Shown: positions 28,719 through 37,971, counted from the first letter of the stretch. The stretch: DNA of 64,000 bases from Phycisphaerales bacterium (GCA_029260265.1 JAJDDO010000019.1:1-64000), one strand, 5' to 3'. The notes: a model not told the origin generated them from the letters alone. Made by a program: numbers and translations.

Positions 28719-29437
28719 AAGTTGCCCTTCTCAACTGGCGAATCCGGCTCGACGAGCATGTACCCCTTGCCCCGTACGGTGCGGATTACATCCGGGCTTG
28801 AGGGGTCATCGTCGAGGGTTTCGCGCAGGCGTGCGATGGTCATGTCCACGGTGCGGGTGTGGGTGCCGCGTGGATCGAGCCCCCAGACATTCTGCAACAG
28901 CTCATCGCGCGAGACCGCGCGCCCCGCGTTGGAAGACAAAAACACAAGCACCTCGTGCTCACGCTCGGTGAAAGTCCGGCGTGCACCAGATTCGAGGACC
29001 ACTTCGCGGCGCTCAAAGTCGATCGACCGACCCGCCACCGTGAGCACGCCGAGCGTGGTCGGGCGACCGGGCGAACGGCGGAGCACGGCCTCGACACGCG
29101 CGAGCAGTTCATCGATGCTGAAAGGCTTAACTATGTAATCATCCGCCCCGAGCTTGAGCCCGCCGATGCGGTCGTACTCTTCTCCTCGGGCGGTCAGAAA
29201 GATTACGGGCTGTGCCGGCTTTGATTTTCGCAGCTCGGCGAGCACCTCGAGCCCGTCCATCTTGGGCATCATGATATCGAGCAACACAAGGTCCGCGTCC
29301 ATCGACAACGCGAGATCGAGCCCCACCTCGCCGTCGGGCGCCTCGGTGACGCTGTAGCCCGAGTATGACAGCGCATCGCTGAGCCCGCGGCGGATGGCAT
29401 CGTCGTCCTCGACAACCAGAATACTCCCGATCGACAT
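28715..29437 (-). CDS. OmpR/PhoB-family response regulator
   Basis: 240 residues: receiver domain with acidic pocket VVEDDDA, phospho-acceptor Asp54 in LVLLDIMMPKMDG, switch Thr in VIFLTARG and Lys in DDYIVKPF, followed by a winged-helix DNA-binding domain ending FTEREHEVLVFLSSNAGRAVSRDELLQNVWG and IRTVRGKGYMLVEP (shown by VRGKGYMLV). The partner kinase gene overlaps it by ATGA. Direct repeats of 11-bp period, typical of targets of this family, lie upstream of the five-gene unit at 34706-34760, so autoregulation is plausible. Confidence 0.92.
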   Translation of the reverse strand: MSIGSILVVEDDDAIRRGLSDALSYSGYSVTEAPDGEVGLDLALSMDADLVLLDIMMPKMDGLEVLAELRKSKPAQPVIFLTARGEEYDRIGGLKLGADDYIVKPFSIDELLARVEAVLRRSPGRPTTLGVLTVAGRSIDFERREVVLESGARRTFTEREHEVLVFLSSNAGRAVSRDELLQNVWGLDPRGTHTRTVDMTIARLRETLDDDPSSPDVIRTVRGKGYMLVEPDSPVEKGNL

Positions 29438-29446
29438 CGCTGCACC

Positions 29447-30955
29447 TTACCAATCGTACCGAACGGTGTAGGTCACCACCGCTTCGCCATCGGCATCGAC
29501 AGTGACGGGGATGTGCATCGTGCGTGCATCGAGCATCTCGTGGTTGTGCGAGATCATGGTGATCTTGGCGTTTGTCCAACGATACAGATGTTCCTGGATC
29601 TGCACCTCGACCGGCTGCTCTTTGTGGTTGCGGATCTTGACCTCGAAAGATTCGATCACCCAGTCGTCGCCGCGGCTGAACGAGGTCTGCCGGCGTTCAC
29701 CCACGACATCAAACGCGTTGCCGAGCTTGATGGTGATCTCTTCGTCCTTGGGTGTGTGGTCGATGGTGTCCTCGCCGATGAACTCGAACGAGCCGTCGGC
29801 GGCATCGAGCTTGCTCACACGGATGCGACCAGATGGAAGGGGTATGCCGAGCCCGGATTCTTCTTCGTTTTTGAACGAGAGGAAGACCTCGACCTTGGCG
29901 TTGGAGCTGACGCCGAAGTTTTTGTCGTTTTGAATCCCGCCGTAGAATGCGAACATCTTTGAGCCGTCGTAGAGCAGTTTTTTCTCGACGGGCACGCCCT
30001 TGGCCGCGTCAAAGAGCTCGATCTGTTTGGTCGAGCGATCGGGGATTGTGGTCGGACGCCCCAGTGTGTAGAGGTGGTACTCGAAGAACGCTTTTTCCTC
30101 GAACCCTGGAGCGGACTTCATCCGCATGTCCGATTCCCTGCCGCCGCTGAATGTAGACCGTCCCGCCGTTGCTGGCTGCGCCCGATGGACATCTCCGGCG
30201 ATGAGTTTGAGGGTTGCATCTTCGTAGCTGCCGCCGGATTGATTTAGGATTGAAACCCACGCGCCCAGATCCATCGTGCCGTGGTTGGCGTCTTCGCCCT
30301 CGTTGTACACGAGGTTGTAATCCGCCCACCAGGTGATGCCGGTGGTCTGGTATGAGATGCGGGTATCCTGCTCGCCGCCAGCGTTCGATTCGATCATCCA
30401 GTTGAGCGTGGGCTTGGTGATCAGCCCGTCGGCCCGCGACGGGAACCGCACGCCGTGGTACCCGGTCTGAAACTGGATCTCCCCGTTGTCACGCTCGATA
30501 AGCATGCCCCCATTGGACACCGAGAGGAGCTTGACGCTCTGTTCACCAAGGATGATATCGCGGTCGATGTACCGCTCGAGCATCTTGTCCATGCTGAGCA
30601 GATCGAACCGGTAATCCTGCTCGAGCACCGTGGTGCCCGCGGGGTCGGAGAGCGATTCAAAGATCACCGTCGTCGGGTCGAGCATCGCGGCGACACCCGT
30701 GAAGTTGATCTCGGACACCCCGCGTTGGATCTCCAAGGATCTCTGCTGCTTGACCACCGCGTATCCGGGGATCTGGTGGTTCCAGGTGTACACATTCCGC
30801 GGGCCCTGCCCGGGGATCGGGCGATAGAGATCAGGCGAGATCGCGCCCGGGCTGGCGGAAGAGTAAATCGTCAACGCGGTCTCATCGGCGCCAACAGCAC
30901 ACGCGCACATCGAGAAGCAACAGGCAGCAAGAATCGGGGCTGTGAAACGGGTCAT
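29447..30955 (-). CDS. secreted DUF4139 domain protein
   Basis: 502 residues with a signal peptide (MTRFTAPILAACCFSMCACAVGA). The body fits DUF4139: an N-terminal strand region (SLEIQRGVSEINFTGV), the central ITWWADYNLVY signature (about 229-239), then a beta-rich part with ENEGDTIDHTPKDEEITIKLG reduced to DEEITIKLGNAFDVVGER, and the C-terminal ending VTYTVRYDW. The family's molecular role is not established; it occurs in mucoid/surface-associated secreted proteins. It lies 51 bases after the VIT-VWA gene and 9 bases before the response-regulator gene, so it belongs to the same transcription unit. Confidence 0.85.
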   Translation of the reverse strand: MTRFTAPILAACCFSMCACAVGADETALTIYSSASPGAISPDLYRPIPGQGPRNVYTWNHQIPGYAVVKQQRSLEIQRGVSEINFTGVAAMLDPTTVIFESLSDPAGTTVLEQDYRFDLLSMDKMLERYIDRDIILGEQSVKLLSVSNGGMLIERDNGEIQFQTGYHGVRFPSRADGLITKPTLNWMIESNAGGEQDTRISYQTTGITWWADYNLVYNEGEDANHGTMDLGAWVSILNQSGGSYEDATLKLIAGDVHRAQPATAGRSTFSGGRESDMRMKSAPGFEEKAFFEYHLYTLGRPTTIPDRSTKQIELFDAAKGVPVEKKLLYDGSKMFAFYGGIQNDKNFGVSSNAKVEVFLSFKNEEESGLGIPLPSGRIRVSKLDAADGSFEFIGEDTIDHTPKDEEITIKLGNAFDVVGERRQTSFSRGDDWVIESFEVKIRNHKEQPVEVQIQEHLYRWTNAKITMISHNHEMLDARTMHIPVTVDADGEAVVTYTVRYDW

Positions 30956-31006
30956 GTGGAGTCTCCTTGTGTTGGGTCTTGCAAAATGGTATCCGAACCG
31001 CGGGGT

Positions 31007-33382
31007 TTATTTCGGGTTGCGGACCAGAACCCGCTTGGAATGGTTCATGAAATACACATCGCCACGGTTGGCGATGATCCACTGGCGTCCCTGCGCGGCG
31101 AGGTCATCAACGAGTGCCCAGTATTCATCGTCGCCAAAGGCGATGGTGATCTCTGGTTCTGCATCGGCGTGCACGCCGAGACCGGCATCCACCCATTGGT
31201 TCATTTTTTTGTACATGGTCGAACCGTGCCCGCGTTGGATGGTCTGAATCTGGACCCGATTCATTTGGTCATCGTACAGCGTATTGGCCTTGATCGCGCC
31301 ACCTCCGCCTGCTGCACCGCTGAGTTGGATCGAGTAATCGCTGTACTCGCTCTCGTCTGCTTCGAGCGAAGATTGCACCATCTCGGCGTCAGCGTTTTTT
31401 CGGTTCGCGGTTTGGGCAAACGCTGATTTGCCGGATCGCTGACTGTTCATGACCTGAATCTGGCCTGTTGCCTCACCCGCCGCGCTCGACCGTCCGTCCT
31501 CCATTGGTGCATTGGCTGTCTCGATCCCAAAATCTTCCTCGGCGAGGAAGGCGGTGTATTCGCTCATGATGCCGTGCTCGAGCGAGAGCCGGACGATCTC
31601 GTCGACGAGTTCCTTGTCTGGCTCGGAGCCATCCGCACCGGCGAGCCTGATCTGGTAGATCAGCGAATCCATACGGCGCTGCGCCCAGAGCCGCGCAACA
31701 AACGAGTTTCGCACCGATGCCTCGTTTGGGTGGTACCGAGCGGCGAGGTTCGTGCCCTTTTCGGATTTATCAAGCTTGATCTGCCCGGGCTCGGTATCGC
31801 CGACCCACATCAACGCGGGCTCGTCGAGCATGTCGTTGTACCGCCCCACCACAATCACGCGCGACCCAGAGAAGAGGTCGCCAATCTCGGTTGGCTCAAC
31901 CATCCAAAGATCGGGTTTGGTACCCCGGATCTTCGTGTACATCGAGCCGAACTTCGGATCGATCACCACCGGGCCGTCGAGCTTGTCGAAAACCTGCCCG
32001 ACTTTCATTTCAACATCTTCGTCGGGTAAGACAAAGGTCGATTCGCCCTTGGTGTCCATTGAGATCCCATCGAGCAGCGGCACATTGACATCGTACCCGA
32101 CTCCAAAGGCGAACACCCGCCGCCCCTGCGTGTTGGCGTCTTTGGCGTGCTGACGGATGGTTGCTTCGTTGGTCTCGCCGATTGTTGGAAGACCATCGGT
32201 CAAGAACAGCACCATCGGCAGCGTGTTCTCGGTCACGGATGCGCTCATCGCTTCGACGAGTGCATCGTGCAGGTTGGTGCCGCCACGGGACTGGATGTTG
32301 TCGATGTACGCAAGAATATTCGGGCGTGACTGCTTGGTGATTTCTACCGGTCCATCGGCGAATGAACGGACATCCTCGGCGTAATCAATAATATGAACAT
32401 ACTCACCCAGGCGCATGCCCGACACGATCTGCTTGGCCGACTCGCGGGCCTGGTCCATCTTTTCTCCGCTCATCGAGCCCGAGCGATCCATCACGATCGT
32501 GACCTCGCGGGGCATCAACTCGCCGGCTGACGGATCAACCAATGGCGCGTCGGCAACAAACATGAAGTACCCGCTGCGTGGGTTGTCCGCATCGGGGTAG
32601 AGCAATGTGGTCGCCGCGTCATCTGTCCCGAGCACCGCGTAGAGCCGGAACGCACCCGGCTCGTTGAGCATCGGCACCCCAACCTTCATCGAGCGATCGC
32701 TGACGATCTTGGACACGATCGGATGCGAGGGCGAGAACACCGGTCCCATCGCGCCGACGGATTCAAGATCAATATCAACGCTCCACTTGATCGACGAGTT
32801 GGTGTACGATGCCGATCGTGGCAGCACATACTCAACACGCCCGCGGTGGGCATCGAGCGATTGCTCGTACACGATCGTCATCGTCCGAGCCTCGCCCGGT
32901 TCGACAGGGAACACGGACGACTGGATCATCGCGTTGCCGACAAACTCGAGCAGCCCCGGATCAATCATCTTGCGGACAATCTCGTTGTACCGCTGCGTTG
33001 CCTCTTCACGGGGCAACAGCTTGGCGGTCGGCTCGTCGCCGAGCCCGTCGATCCCGAATGAGCGGATCGTTGAGCCCTCGGGAACCGGGAGCACCAGCCT
33101 TGCCTGCGTTGTCGAGCTGCCGTGGTTCTCGACCATGATCTCGATGTGTGTGGTCGCCAGCGTATTGCTCAGCCGGACATCGACATCGACAGCGCTGATA
33201 GTGGTGACCAGCGCCTCACCCGCCGGGCGGATGCTTCGCTGGGGCATCAAAACATCGATGCCCAGATCTGGTTCGGTCGAATCTTGGGCGGCCGCCGATC
33301 CCGCAAACATCAGCGTTGCCGCTGCGATGATCTGGAGGGCGCGCTTGGCCGGACGGGTTTGTGCTCTATGTGTTACCAGCAT
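31007..33382 (-). CDS. secreted VIT and VWA domain protein
   Basis: 791 residues with an N-terminal signal segment (IIAAATLMFAGSAAAQ) and CAGGAG before ATG 33382. A VIT domain (about 55-190) shows VRLSNTLATTHIEIMVENHG and the conserved LPREEATQRYNEI; a VWA domain (about 292-470) has a complete MIDAS DRSGSMS (299-305), later Thr and Asp (RGGTNLHDAL, FLTDGLPTIGE). A linker (about 600-700) includes LSGAAGGGGA (687-696), shared with the sensor kinase. The pattern resembles inter-alpha-trypsin-inhibitor-like surface proteins of bacteria, but no LPxTG or PEP-CTERM tail is present. Likely periplasmic or surface metal-dependent protein binding. Confidence 0.9.
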   Translation of the reverse strand: MLVTHRAQTRPAKRALQIIAAATLMFAGSAAAQDSTEPDLGIDVLMPQRSIRPAGEALVTTISAVDVDVRLSNTLATTHIEIMVENHGSSTTQARLVLPVPEGSTIRSFGIDGLGDEPTAKLLPREEATQRYNEIVRKMIDPGLLEFVGNAMIQSSVFPVEPGEARTMTIVYEQSLDAHRGRVEYVLPRSASYTNSSIKWSVDIDLESVGAMGPVFSPSHPIVSKIVSDRSMKVGVPMLNEPGAFRLYAVLGTDDAATTLLYPDADNPRSGYFMFVADAPLVDPSAGELMPREVTIVMDRSGSMSGEKMDQARESAKQIVSGMRLGEYVHIIDYAEDVRSFADGPVEITKQSRPNILAYIDNIQSRGGTNLHDALVEAMSASVTENTLPMVLFLTDGLPTIGETNEATIRQHAKDANTQGRRVFAFGVGYDVNVPLLDGISMDTKGESTFVLPDEDVEMKVGQVFDKLDGPVVIDPKFGSMYTKIRGTKPDLWMVEPTEIGDLFSGSRVIVVGRYNDMLDEPALMWVGDTEPGQIKLDKSEKGTNLAARYHPNEASVRNSFVARLWAQRRMDSLIYQIRLAGADGSEPDKELVDEIVRLSLEHGIMSEYTAFLAEEDFGIETANAPMEDGRSSAAGEATGQIQVMNSQRSGKSAFAQTANRKNADAEMVQSSLEADESEYSDYSIQLSGAAGGGGAIKANTLYDDQMNRVQIQTIQRGHGSTMYKKMNQWVDAGLGVHADAEPEITIAFGDDEYWALVDDLAAQGRQWIIANRGDVYFMNHSKRVLVRNPK

Positions 33383-33430
33383 TGGTGGTCTCCTGTGATA
33401 TGAATAGTGTACAGAGAATCCGGTCTTGAA

Positions 33431-34642
33431 TCAGTCGTGCTTGGTTTCTGGCTCGAAGCTGATCCCGACACGAGCGCCTTGCTCAATAAGTGCTTCGAGC
33501 ACCTTCTGGTCGAACCCGTCAGGCTCGGCCTGGGGGCGATGGTCGATGAGGTATTTTGCCCGTTCGTCTGCCAAGGCGCGGATCTGCGTGCTGATCTTGT
33601 CTCGCTGAGCCCGGCGTTCTTCGATCAGCTCATTCATCTCTTCGATGCTCAGCTCGCGGAGATCCTCGGGGAGGTGATCGTTTGGGACATCCTTCAGATC
33701 AACGCGCCCGTTGGTCACATCATCGACCAGCTCTTGCAGCCCGAGCACATTCTTTCGCCCCGCGTCACTCTGGTTATAGACCGCCCGATCCGCAGCAGCC
33801 GACGGGGCGGCTTCAGCAGTGATGGTCTTTCCTCGTACGCGTTTGCTCTCTTGGAATCGGAACACTTCTGCGTCGCCATAATCGATCATGGTGTCGCCGA
33901 GTTGAGCATCAAGCCGGGCGATCTCATCATCGAACGGCGTTGAGACCGCCACAACCCCGCCGTTCTGCTCGATCGCGGCATACATGCCGTTGGCGAGCTG
34001 TGCAACTTCCTGCCAGACTCCCCGTGTCTCATCCATCGTTCCGCACTGGATGGTGTTGATGTTGATCCCCTGCTCATAGGCGAGCCTGCACGATGCTTGG
34101 TACTTCACATCATCTTTGTATTCCATCTTGGGCGGTGCATCGCCGACGAGGTAGATCAGCTTGAGCGCGTTCTCTTCTGTTGTCCACTCGAATCGTTCGA
34201 CGGCTTGAAAGAGCGCTTCGTTGACTGACTCGGGCGTGTCGCCGCCGCCTTGTGCCTGGTAACCCATCAGATCGGCGTAGACCGTATCGATGTCGTCGGT
34301 GAGTTCGGTGAGGGTGGTGACATACTGGTCGCCGCGGTCACGGTACCCGACGAGCCCCATCCGCACCTTGGGCTTGGGATCGGCCAAAGCGATCTGATTG
34401 GCGATGGCCCAGATTTTTTCTTTCGCTCCCTCGATCAGCCCGCCCATCGAGCCGGTGGTATCAAGCACAAAGACGACATCGATCGAGGACTGTTGCTCGG
34501 CCTGTCCAGCTGTTTCGACGGTGCCGCAGAACTCACCGTCAGGGATGATCTCGTGCGCAATCTGCGCCGGCGGGCACGCGAATGCACCAAGCGTTGTTCC
34601 TGCGAGAATGGAGAAGAGGGCGGCGGCGGGGATTCTGGTCAT
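33431..34642 (-). CDS. secreted von Willebrand factor A domain protein
   Basis: 403 residues, with a signal peptide ending near GAFAC; the Cys after ALA-like GAFA could make it a lipoprotein. The VWA domain begins at once (about 55-240) with intact MIDAS DTTGSMGG (61-68) and the supporting Thr region GGGDTPESVNEAL and Asp in YLVGDAPP. The C-terminal ~160 residues are charged and helical, probably coiled coil, with no second domain recognised. It is the first gene of the five-gene minus-strand unit, and its ATG lies about 64 bases from the nearest 11-bp direct repeat. Confidence 0.87.
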   Translation of the reverse strand: MTRIPAAALFSILAGTTLGAFACPPAQIAHEIIPDGEFCGTVETAGQAEQQSSIDVVFVLDTTGSMGGLIEGAKEKIWAIANQIALADPKPKVRMGLVGYRDRGDQYVTTLTELTDDIDTVYADLMGYQAQGGGDTPESVNEALFQAVERFEWTTEENALKLIYLVGDAPPKMEYKDDVKYQASCRLAYEQGININTIQCGTMDETRGVWQEVAQLANGMYAAIEQNGGVVAVSTPFDDEIARLDAQLGDTMIDYGDAEVFRFQESKRVRGKTITAEAAPSAAADRAVYNQSDAGRKNVLGLQELVDDVTNGRVDLKDVPNDHLPEDLRELSIEEMNELIEERRAQRDKISTQIRALADERAKYLIDHRPQAEPDGFDQKVLEALIEQGARVGISFEPETKHD

Positions 34643-34705
34643 GGCTTTGTCTCCTAGTGAGGGGTTGTCTTCACACTAAGGAATACAAGACCAAACCGCG
34701 TTTGG

Positions 34706-34760
34706 CTGTCACGGGTTTGTCACACACAAGCGAGCAACTCAAATGTCACAACGATGTCAC
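34706..34760. promoter_or_regulatory. two tandem 11-bp direct-repeat operators (OmpR/PhoB-type)
   Basis: On the plus strand CTGTCAC-GGGT-TTGTCAC (34706-34723) and ATGTCAC-AACG-ATGTCAC (34743-34760). Each is a pair of 7-base half sites with 11-bp period, the second pair perfect. On the minus strand they read GTGACAT-CGTT-GTGACAT. This matches the geometry, and partly the sequence, of Pho boxes. They lie in the 114-base gap upstream of the VWA/VIT-VWA/DUF4139/two-component unit, the second pair running into the 3' end of the MFS gene. Orientation relative to the promoter is the reverse of a classical Pho box. Confidence 0.6.
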
Positions 34761-36187
34761 GCCCGATTCTCGGCAATCGCCGATTCCGCGCTCGAACAGA
34801 GCACAATCAGTTTGTGCGGCAAGAAAAAAGAAATGCATCCAGAGAAAAAGAGCACCCCCGCGGTCACGAAAAATGCAACCTCCAGCCCGGCACCGTTCAT
34901 ACATGCCTCCGCGATCCCCTTGGGCATCGCTTCGACGAGGCGGACAAGAAAACCGGGTGTGTGCGGCTTGGATGCCAGCCCGAACTGCACAATCTCCGCG
35001 GCGATCGGGCCAACGAACGAGAGCATCCACGCCCCGCCGAGCATCAACCCCGATGCCAGACTCGTGCGGTGGGGAAGCAGATTCTGTGCAAGCGAGATGC
35101 TCACCGGGATCAACGCCCCAAACCCAACACCGGTCAACACCGCAGCCCCCATCGTCACCGCGACCCCCGACCCAGGTGCATACCGATCAATCATCGGGAT
35201 GGCGACAACCGCGAGCGAACCAAGGATCGGGAACATGATAAACGCGAGTTTTTCAAACCTCGGTGCAAGGAATATCCCGAGCAAGATTCCGCCCGCCCCC
35301 ATCCCAACCTGCATCGAAGCCTGGAGATACCCGTTCGTGCGAGAGGCTTCGATCCCGATCTCCCGGATTCCCAGCCCCAATCCCTGCGACTGCACCCTCG
35401 CGTAACGCTCGGCCCATTCAGAGAACAGGTACACGAGCGCCATGTTGACGCTGAACCGAAAAACATTGGCGCTGTACAGCACCCAGACTGAGAACCACCT
35501 CATCCATCGTTGACGCCGGTCCCAAGAACATCTAGCCGTGTGCGCGTCGTGCGTGCGATGCCCGACCTTGTGGATCGCCACCGCGAGCAGCACCGCGAAC
35601 GCGATACCGACGGGGATAAACCAGCGGATGGCATCCAGCCCCGCCGCAGTATCTATGGTCCCGTCGCTCTGCACGCTCATCATTTTTACAAACCGAGGCG
35701 TGAAGATATTGCCCGCGATCCCGCCGAGCATCCCCGCGAGGAAGAAGTACGCGATCCAGAGCGATCGCCGATTGCCGGCGAGGTGCCCGACGGTCGATGC
35801 GGCGGTCGGGTGGAAGGCACCGATGCCCATTGCCCCCACGCTGTAGAGCACGAGCAACTGATTGAAGTTCTCCGCAGCGCCAAGGTTCCCGATACAGGCG
35901 ATGGCAACAAAGAACCCGAGCGTCCCGACGCTTCGGTTATCAAATCGGTCGCTTATCCACGCGACGATCGGCTGGATCACGCCGCTGGCGACCGAGCCCA
36001 TCGCGAGCAGGAACGCTTTTTGATAGGTCTCAAGCCCCAGCTCAACAACCAGCAGTGGCAGCAGCGAGATGCCCACGAACGAGAACACATCGACCACAAA
36101 GTGCGTCCCGATCGTCGAGGCCGATCGCCATGATGCGCCGGCGATCGTTCCGTGATTGTTCTCAGGCTGTGTGGTTCCGCTCTGCAT
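34757..36187 (-). CDS. MFS transporter, fosmidomycin-resistance (Fsr)-like
   Basis: 476 residues from ATG at 36187; a GTG start at 36226 is possible and no clear ribosome site decides. About 12 hydrophobic segments. N-terminal HFVVDVFSFVGISLLPLLVVELG, MGSVASGVIQPIVAWISDR and GAFHPTAASTVGHLAG follow the Fsr-like MFS pattern (drug or metabolite efflux). A Trp/Arg-rich loop separates the two halves. It is the last gene of a co-directional chain that starts with the GCS2-CBS gene, 77 bases after the secreted orphan gene, so it may export or import the metabolite handled by that unit. Substrate unknown. Confidence 0.75.
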   Translation of the reverse strand: MQSGTTQPENNHGTIAGASWRSASTIGTHFVVDVFSFVGISLLPLLVVELGLETYQKAFLLAMGSVASGVIQPIVAWISDRFDNRSVGTLGFFVAIACIGNLGAAENFNQLLVLYSVGAMGIGAFHPTAASTVGHLAGNRRSLWIAYFFLAGMLGGIAGNIFTPRFVKMMSVQSDGTIDTAAGLDAIRWFIPVGIAFAVLLAVAIHKVGHRTHDAHTARCSWDRRQRWMRWFSVWVLYSANVFRFSVNMALVYLFSEWAERYARVQSQGLGLGIREIGIEASRTNGYLQASMQVGMGAGGILLGIFLAPRFEKLAFIMFPILGSLAVVAIPMIDRYAPGSGVAVTMGAAVLTGVGFGALIPVSISLAQNLLPHRTSLASGLMLGGAWMLSFVGPIAAEIVQFGLASKPHTPGFLVRLVEAMPKGIAEACMNGAGLEVAFFVTAGVLFFSGCISFFLPHKLIVLCSSAESAIAENRA

Positions 36188-36264
36188 AGAACAGAGTTGT
36201 AGGCGCACCACAGCCCGCGCACGCACATGCCCCGATGGTCAATCCTAAACTGAGTTCCGTCGGT

Positions 36265-37971
36265 TTAGTTCCCGCCGCCGCGGTAGATCACCCTCGAAGC
36301 AAGCTCGAGGATTCCGTAAACCTCACCCCAGGCATCCTCGGCGGCGATCTCGTTGCCCGGATGCAGGTTCATCGCATCGAGAAGGAACTCTTCATTGAAA
36401 ACCTCGCCGCCAAATCGGTTGAATCCGGAGAGGGCCAATGCCGGGATGCCGATTTCGTTGAGGGCCTTGACCACGCCAAGCATCTCGTCATGCCGCTGTG
36501 CGTTCATGTTTGCACCAACCCAGGGGATAAACACGAGCACTCGCGGCATCTCACCATTCAGGGATTGGAGGTCATGGCAATCCTGATAGATCAAATCAAA
36601 GAGATCGCCCTGAAAAACACTTGCAGCACGCGGATTATTAATCTCTCGCTCTGGGCCGTTGTGCCCGAATGAATACATCAATGCGTTTGGGCGATCATAG
36701 TTTCTCCACATCCAGTTCCGGATTTTGGCGGTCGATCCATGATTGGTAAGAACCAGATTACCATTATCAGCCCCGTGGAGAAAACACTCTGGATTCCGCC
36801 CGGCCGCCGAGCGCACAAGGGGGATCCCGAAACCGGTATCGGGCTCAAGCGGGCTCTGAAAACGCTGGACCCACCCCGGAAGAACAAAAACAGATGCGTC
36901 GTCGGCCGTATCAAACTCACGGGCGATCCACTGGGGCACCCAAGAGTTTGCATCATTCCCGCCGCACTCAAAGACACCAGAAGACATCATCGTGAGCTTT
37001 GCCCCGCTATTGGTGTCGTCATTCAAACTGACCTGAACAACCGGTCCACCCGGGCTGGTCACAACCTCGTCGTTATTGCTCAGCCCATCTGAACCTGGCA
37101 TGAAGTGCTGGAATCTCATGGAGAATGACCACGCTCCGGTTTCATCTGCCATACCGGTCTCGCCGCCCTGCACAAAGCAAAGGTGCATCTGCAGAAAAAC
37201 CCCACCCTCATCAATCCAGTTCTTTGGGTTGTACATCACCCTCTGCTGTTCATCCGCCTTATAGATCCTTCCAGAGAATATGTTCGCATCGAGAGGACGC
37301 GAGAGCCACATGTACTGCATTGGGATTTCTGAGATATCGTTGAGCCCGCTGTCCCGCTGGATCCTGCTGTTGAACACTCCAAGCTGGTTGGTCTGCGTGA
37401 GCCTGTTGTGCCAAGAAGAGCTGAGCAGAAAATCGGTCGGGTTCATGCGCTGGATAAAAAACGGGTCACTCGATGTTGTGCTTATCGGTAGCGAAGAAAA
37501 AGTGAAGGGCCAAGACTGAACCATCCCCATCAGCCCGCGATTCGGGCCGCCGCTGAACTGAGAATCCGAGGTAATCGCCAGGCGGACATCATCGCCTTGG
37601 ACTAAAAATCTCGCCACAGATTGATCGCCATAGTACAGCCCCTTGAACTTGGTCACAGCCTCAAGGCTCTTCCCAGTATCGTATCGCGGCTCGCCGGATT
37701 CTGTATACTGCACATCGCCACCAACAATCACCGGCAAACGAGGAAGTTCGGCAGAGCCCTGGTCCCCGTCGAGCGGGCGCTTGGTGTCGGTCTGAGCGAT
37801 CTTATCATTGCTTAGTTGGTGCGCCTTTGGCTTGATCGCAGGCCGGGTCTTTGGACCCGCCAAGGCAGATGAGCCTATCACTACCAAGCAAAATGCGATC
37901 GTGACCACCGAGCATGCTCGCTTGCTGAACACACAGATACCGCGCCGATCCCATTCTTTGGATGATTTCAT
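36265..37971 (-). CDS. secreted protein of unknown family
   Basis: 568 residues from ATG at 37971 (GGAG 13 bases upstream), with a signal peptide (about 13-38, VTIAFCLVVIGSSALAG). I do not recognise a domain. The central part is beta-type (HLCFVQGGETGMADETGAWSF reduced to QMHLCFVQGG). The C-terminal ~130 residues alternate strands and helices (VLVFIPWVGANMN, ALNEIGIPALALSGFNRFGG, ELASRVIYRGGGN) like a Rossmann/flavodoxin- or SGNH-type end, without a provable catalytic triad. By eye it is less G+C-rich than its neighbours. It sits between the gamma-glutamyltransferase and MFS genes with 76-77-base gaps, so it is probably co-transcribed. Possible recent acquisition. Confidence 0.6.
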   Translation of the reverse strand: MKSSKEWDRRGICVFSKRACSVVTIAFCLVVIGSSALAGPKTRPAIKPKAHQLSNDKIAQTDTKRPLDGDQGSAELPRLPVIVGGDVQYTESGEPRYDTGKSLEAVTKFKGLYYGDQSVARFLVQGDDVRLAITSDSQFSGGPNRGLMGMVQSWPFTFSSLPISTTSSDPFFIQRMNPTDFLLSSSWHNRLTQTNQLGVFNSRIQRDSGLNDISEIPMQYMWLSRPLDANIFSGRIYKADEQQRVMYNPKNWIDEGGVFLQMHLCFVQGGETGMADETGAWSFSMRFQHFMPGSDGLSNNDEVVTSPGGPVVQVSLNDDTNSGAKLTMMSSGVFECGGNDANSWVPQWIAREFDTADDASVFVLPGWVQRFQSPLEPDTGFGIPLVRSAAGRNPECFLHGADNGNLVLTNHGSTAKIRNWMWRNYDRPNALMYSFGHNGPEREINNPRAASVFQGDLFDLIYQDCHDLQSLNGEMPRVLVFIPWVGANMNAQRHDEMLGVVKALNEIGIPALALSGFNRFGGEVFNEEFLLDAMNLHPGNEIAAEDAWGEVYGILELASRVIYRGGGN

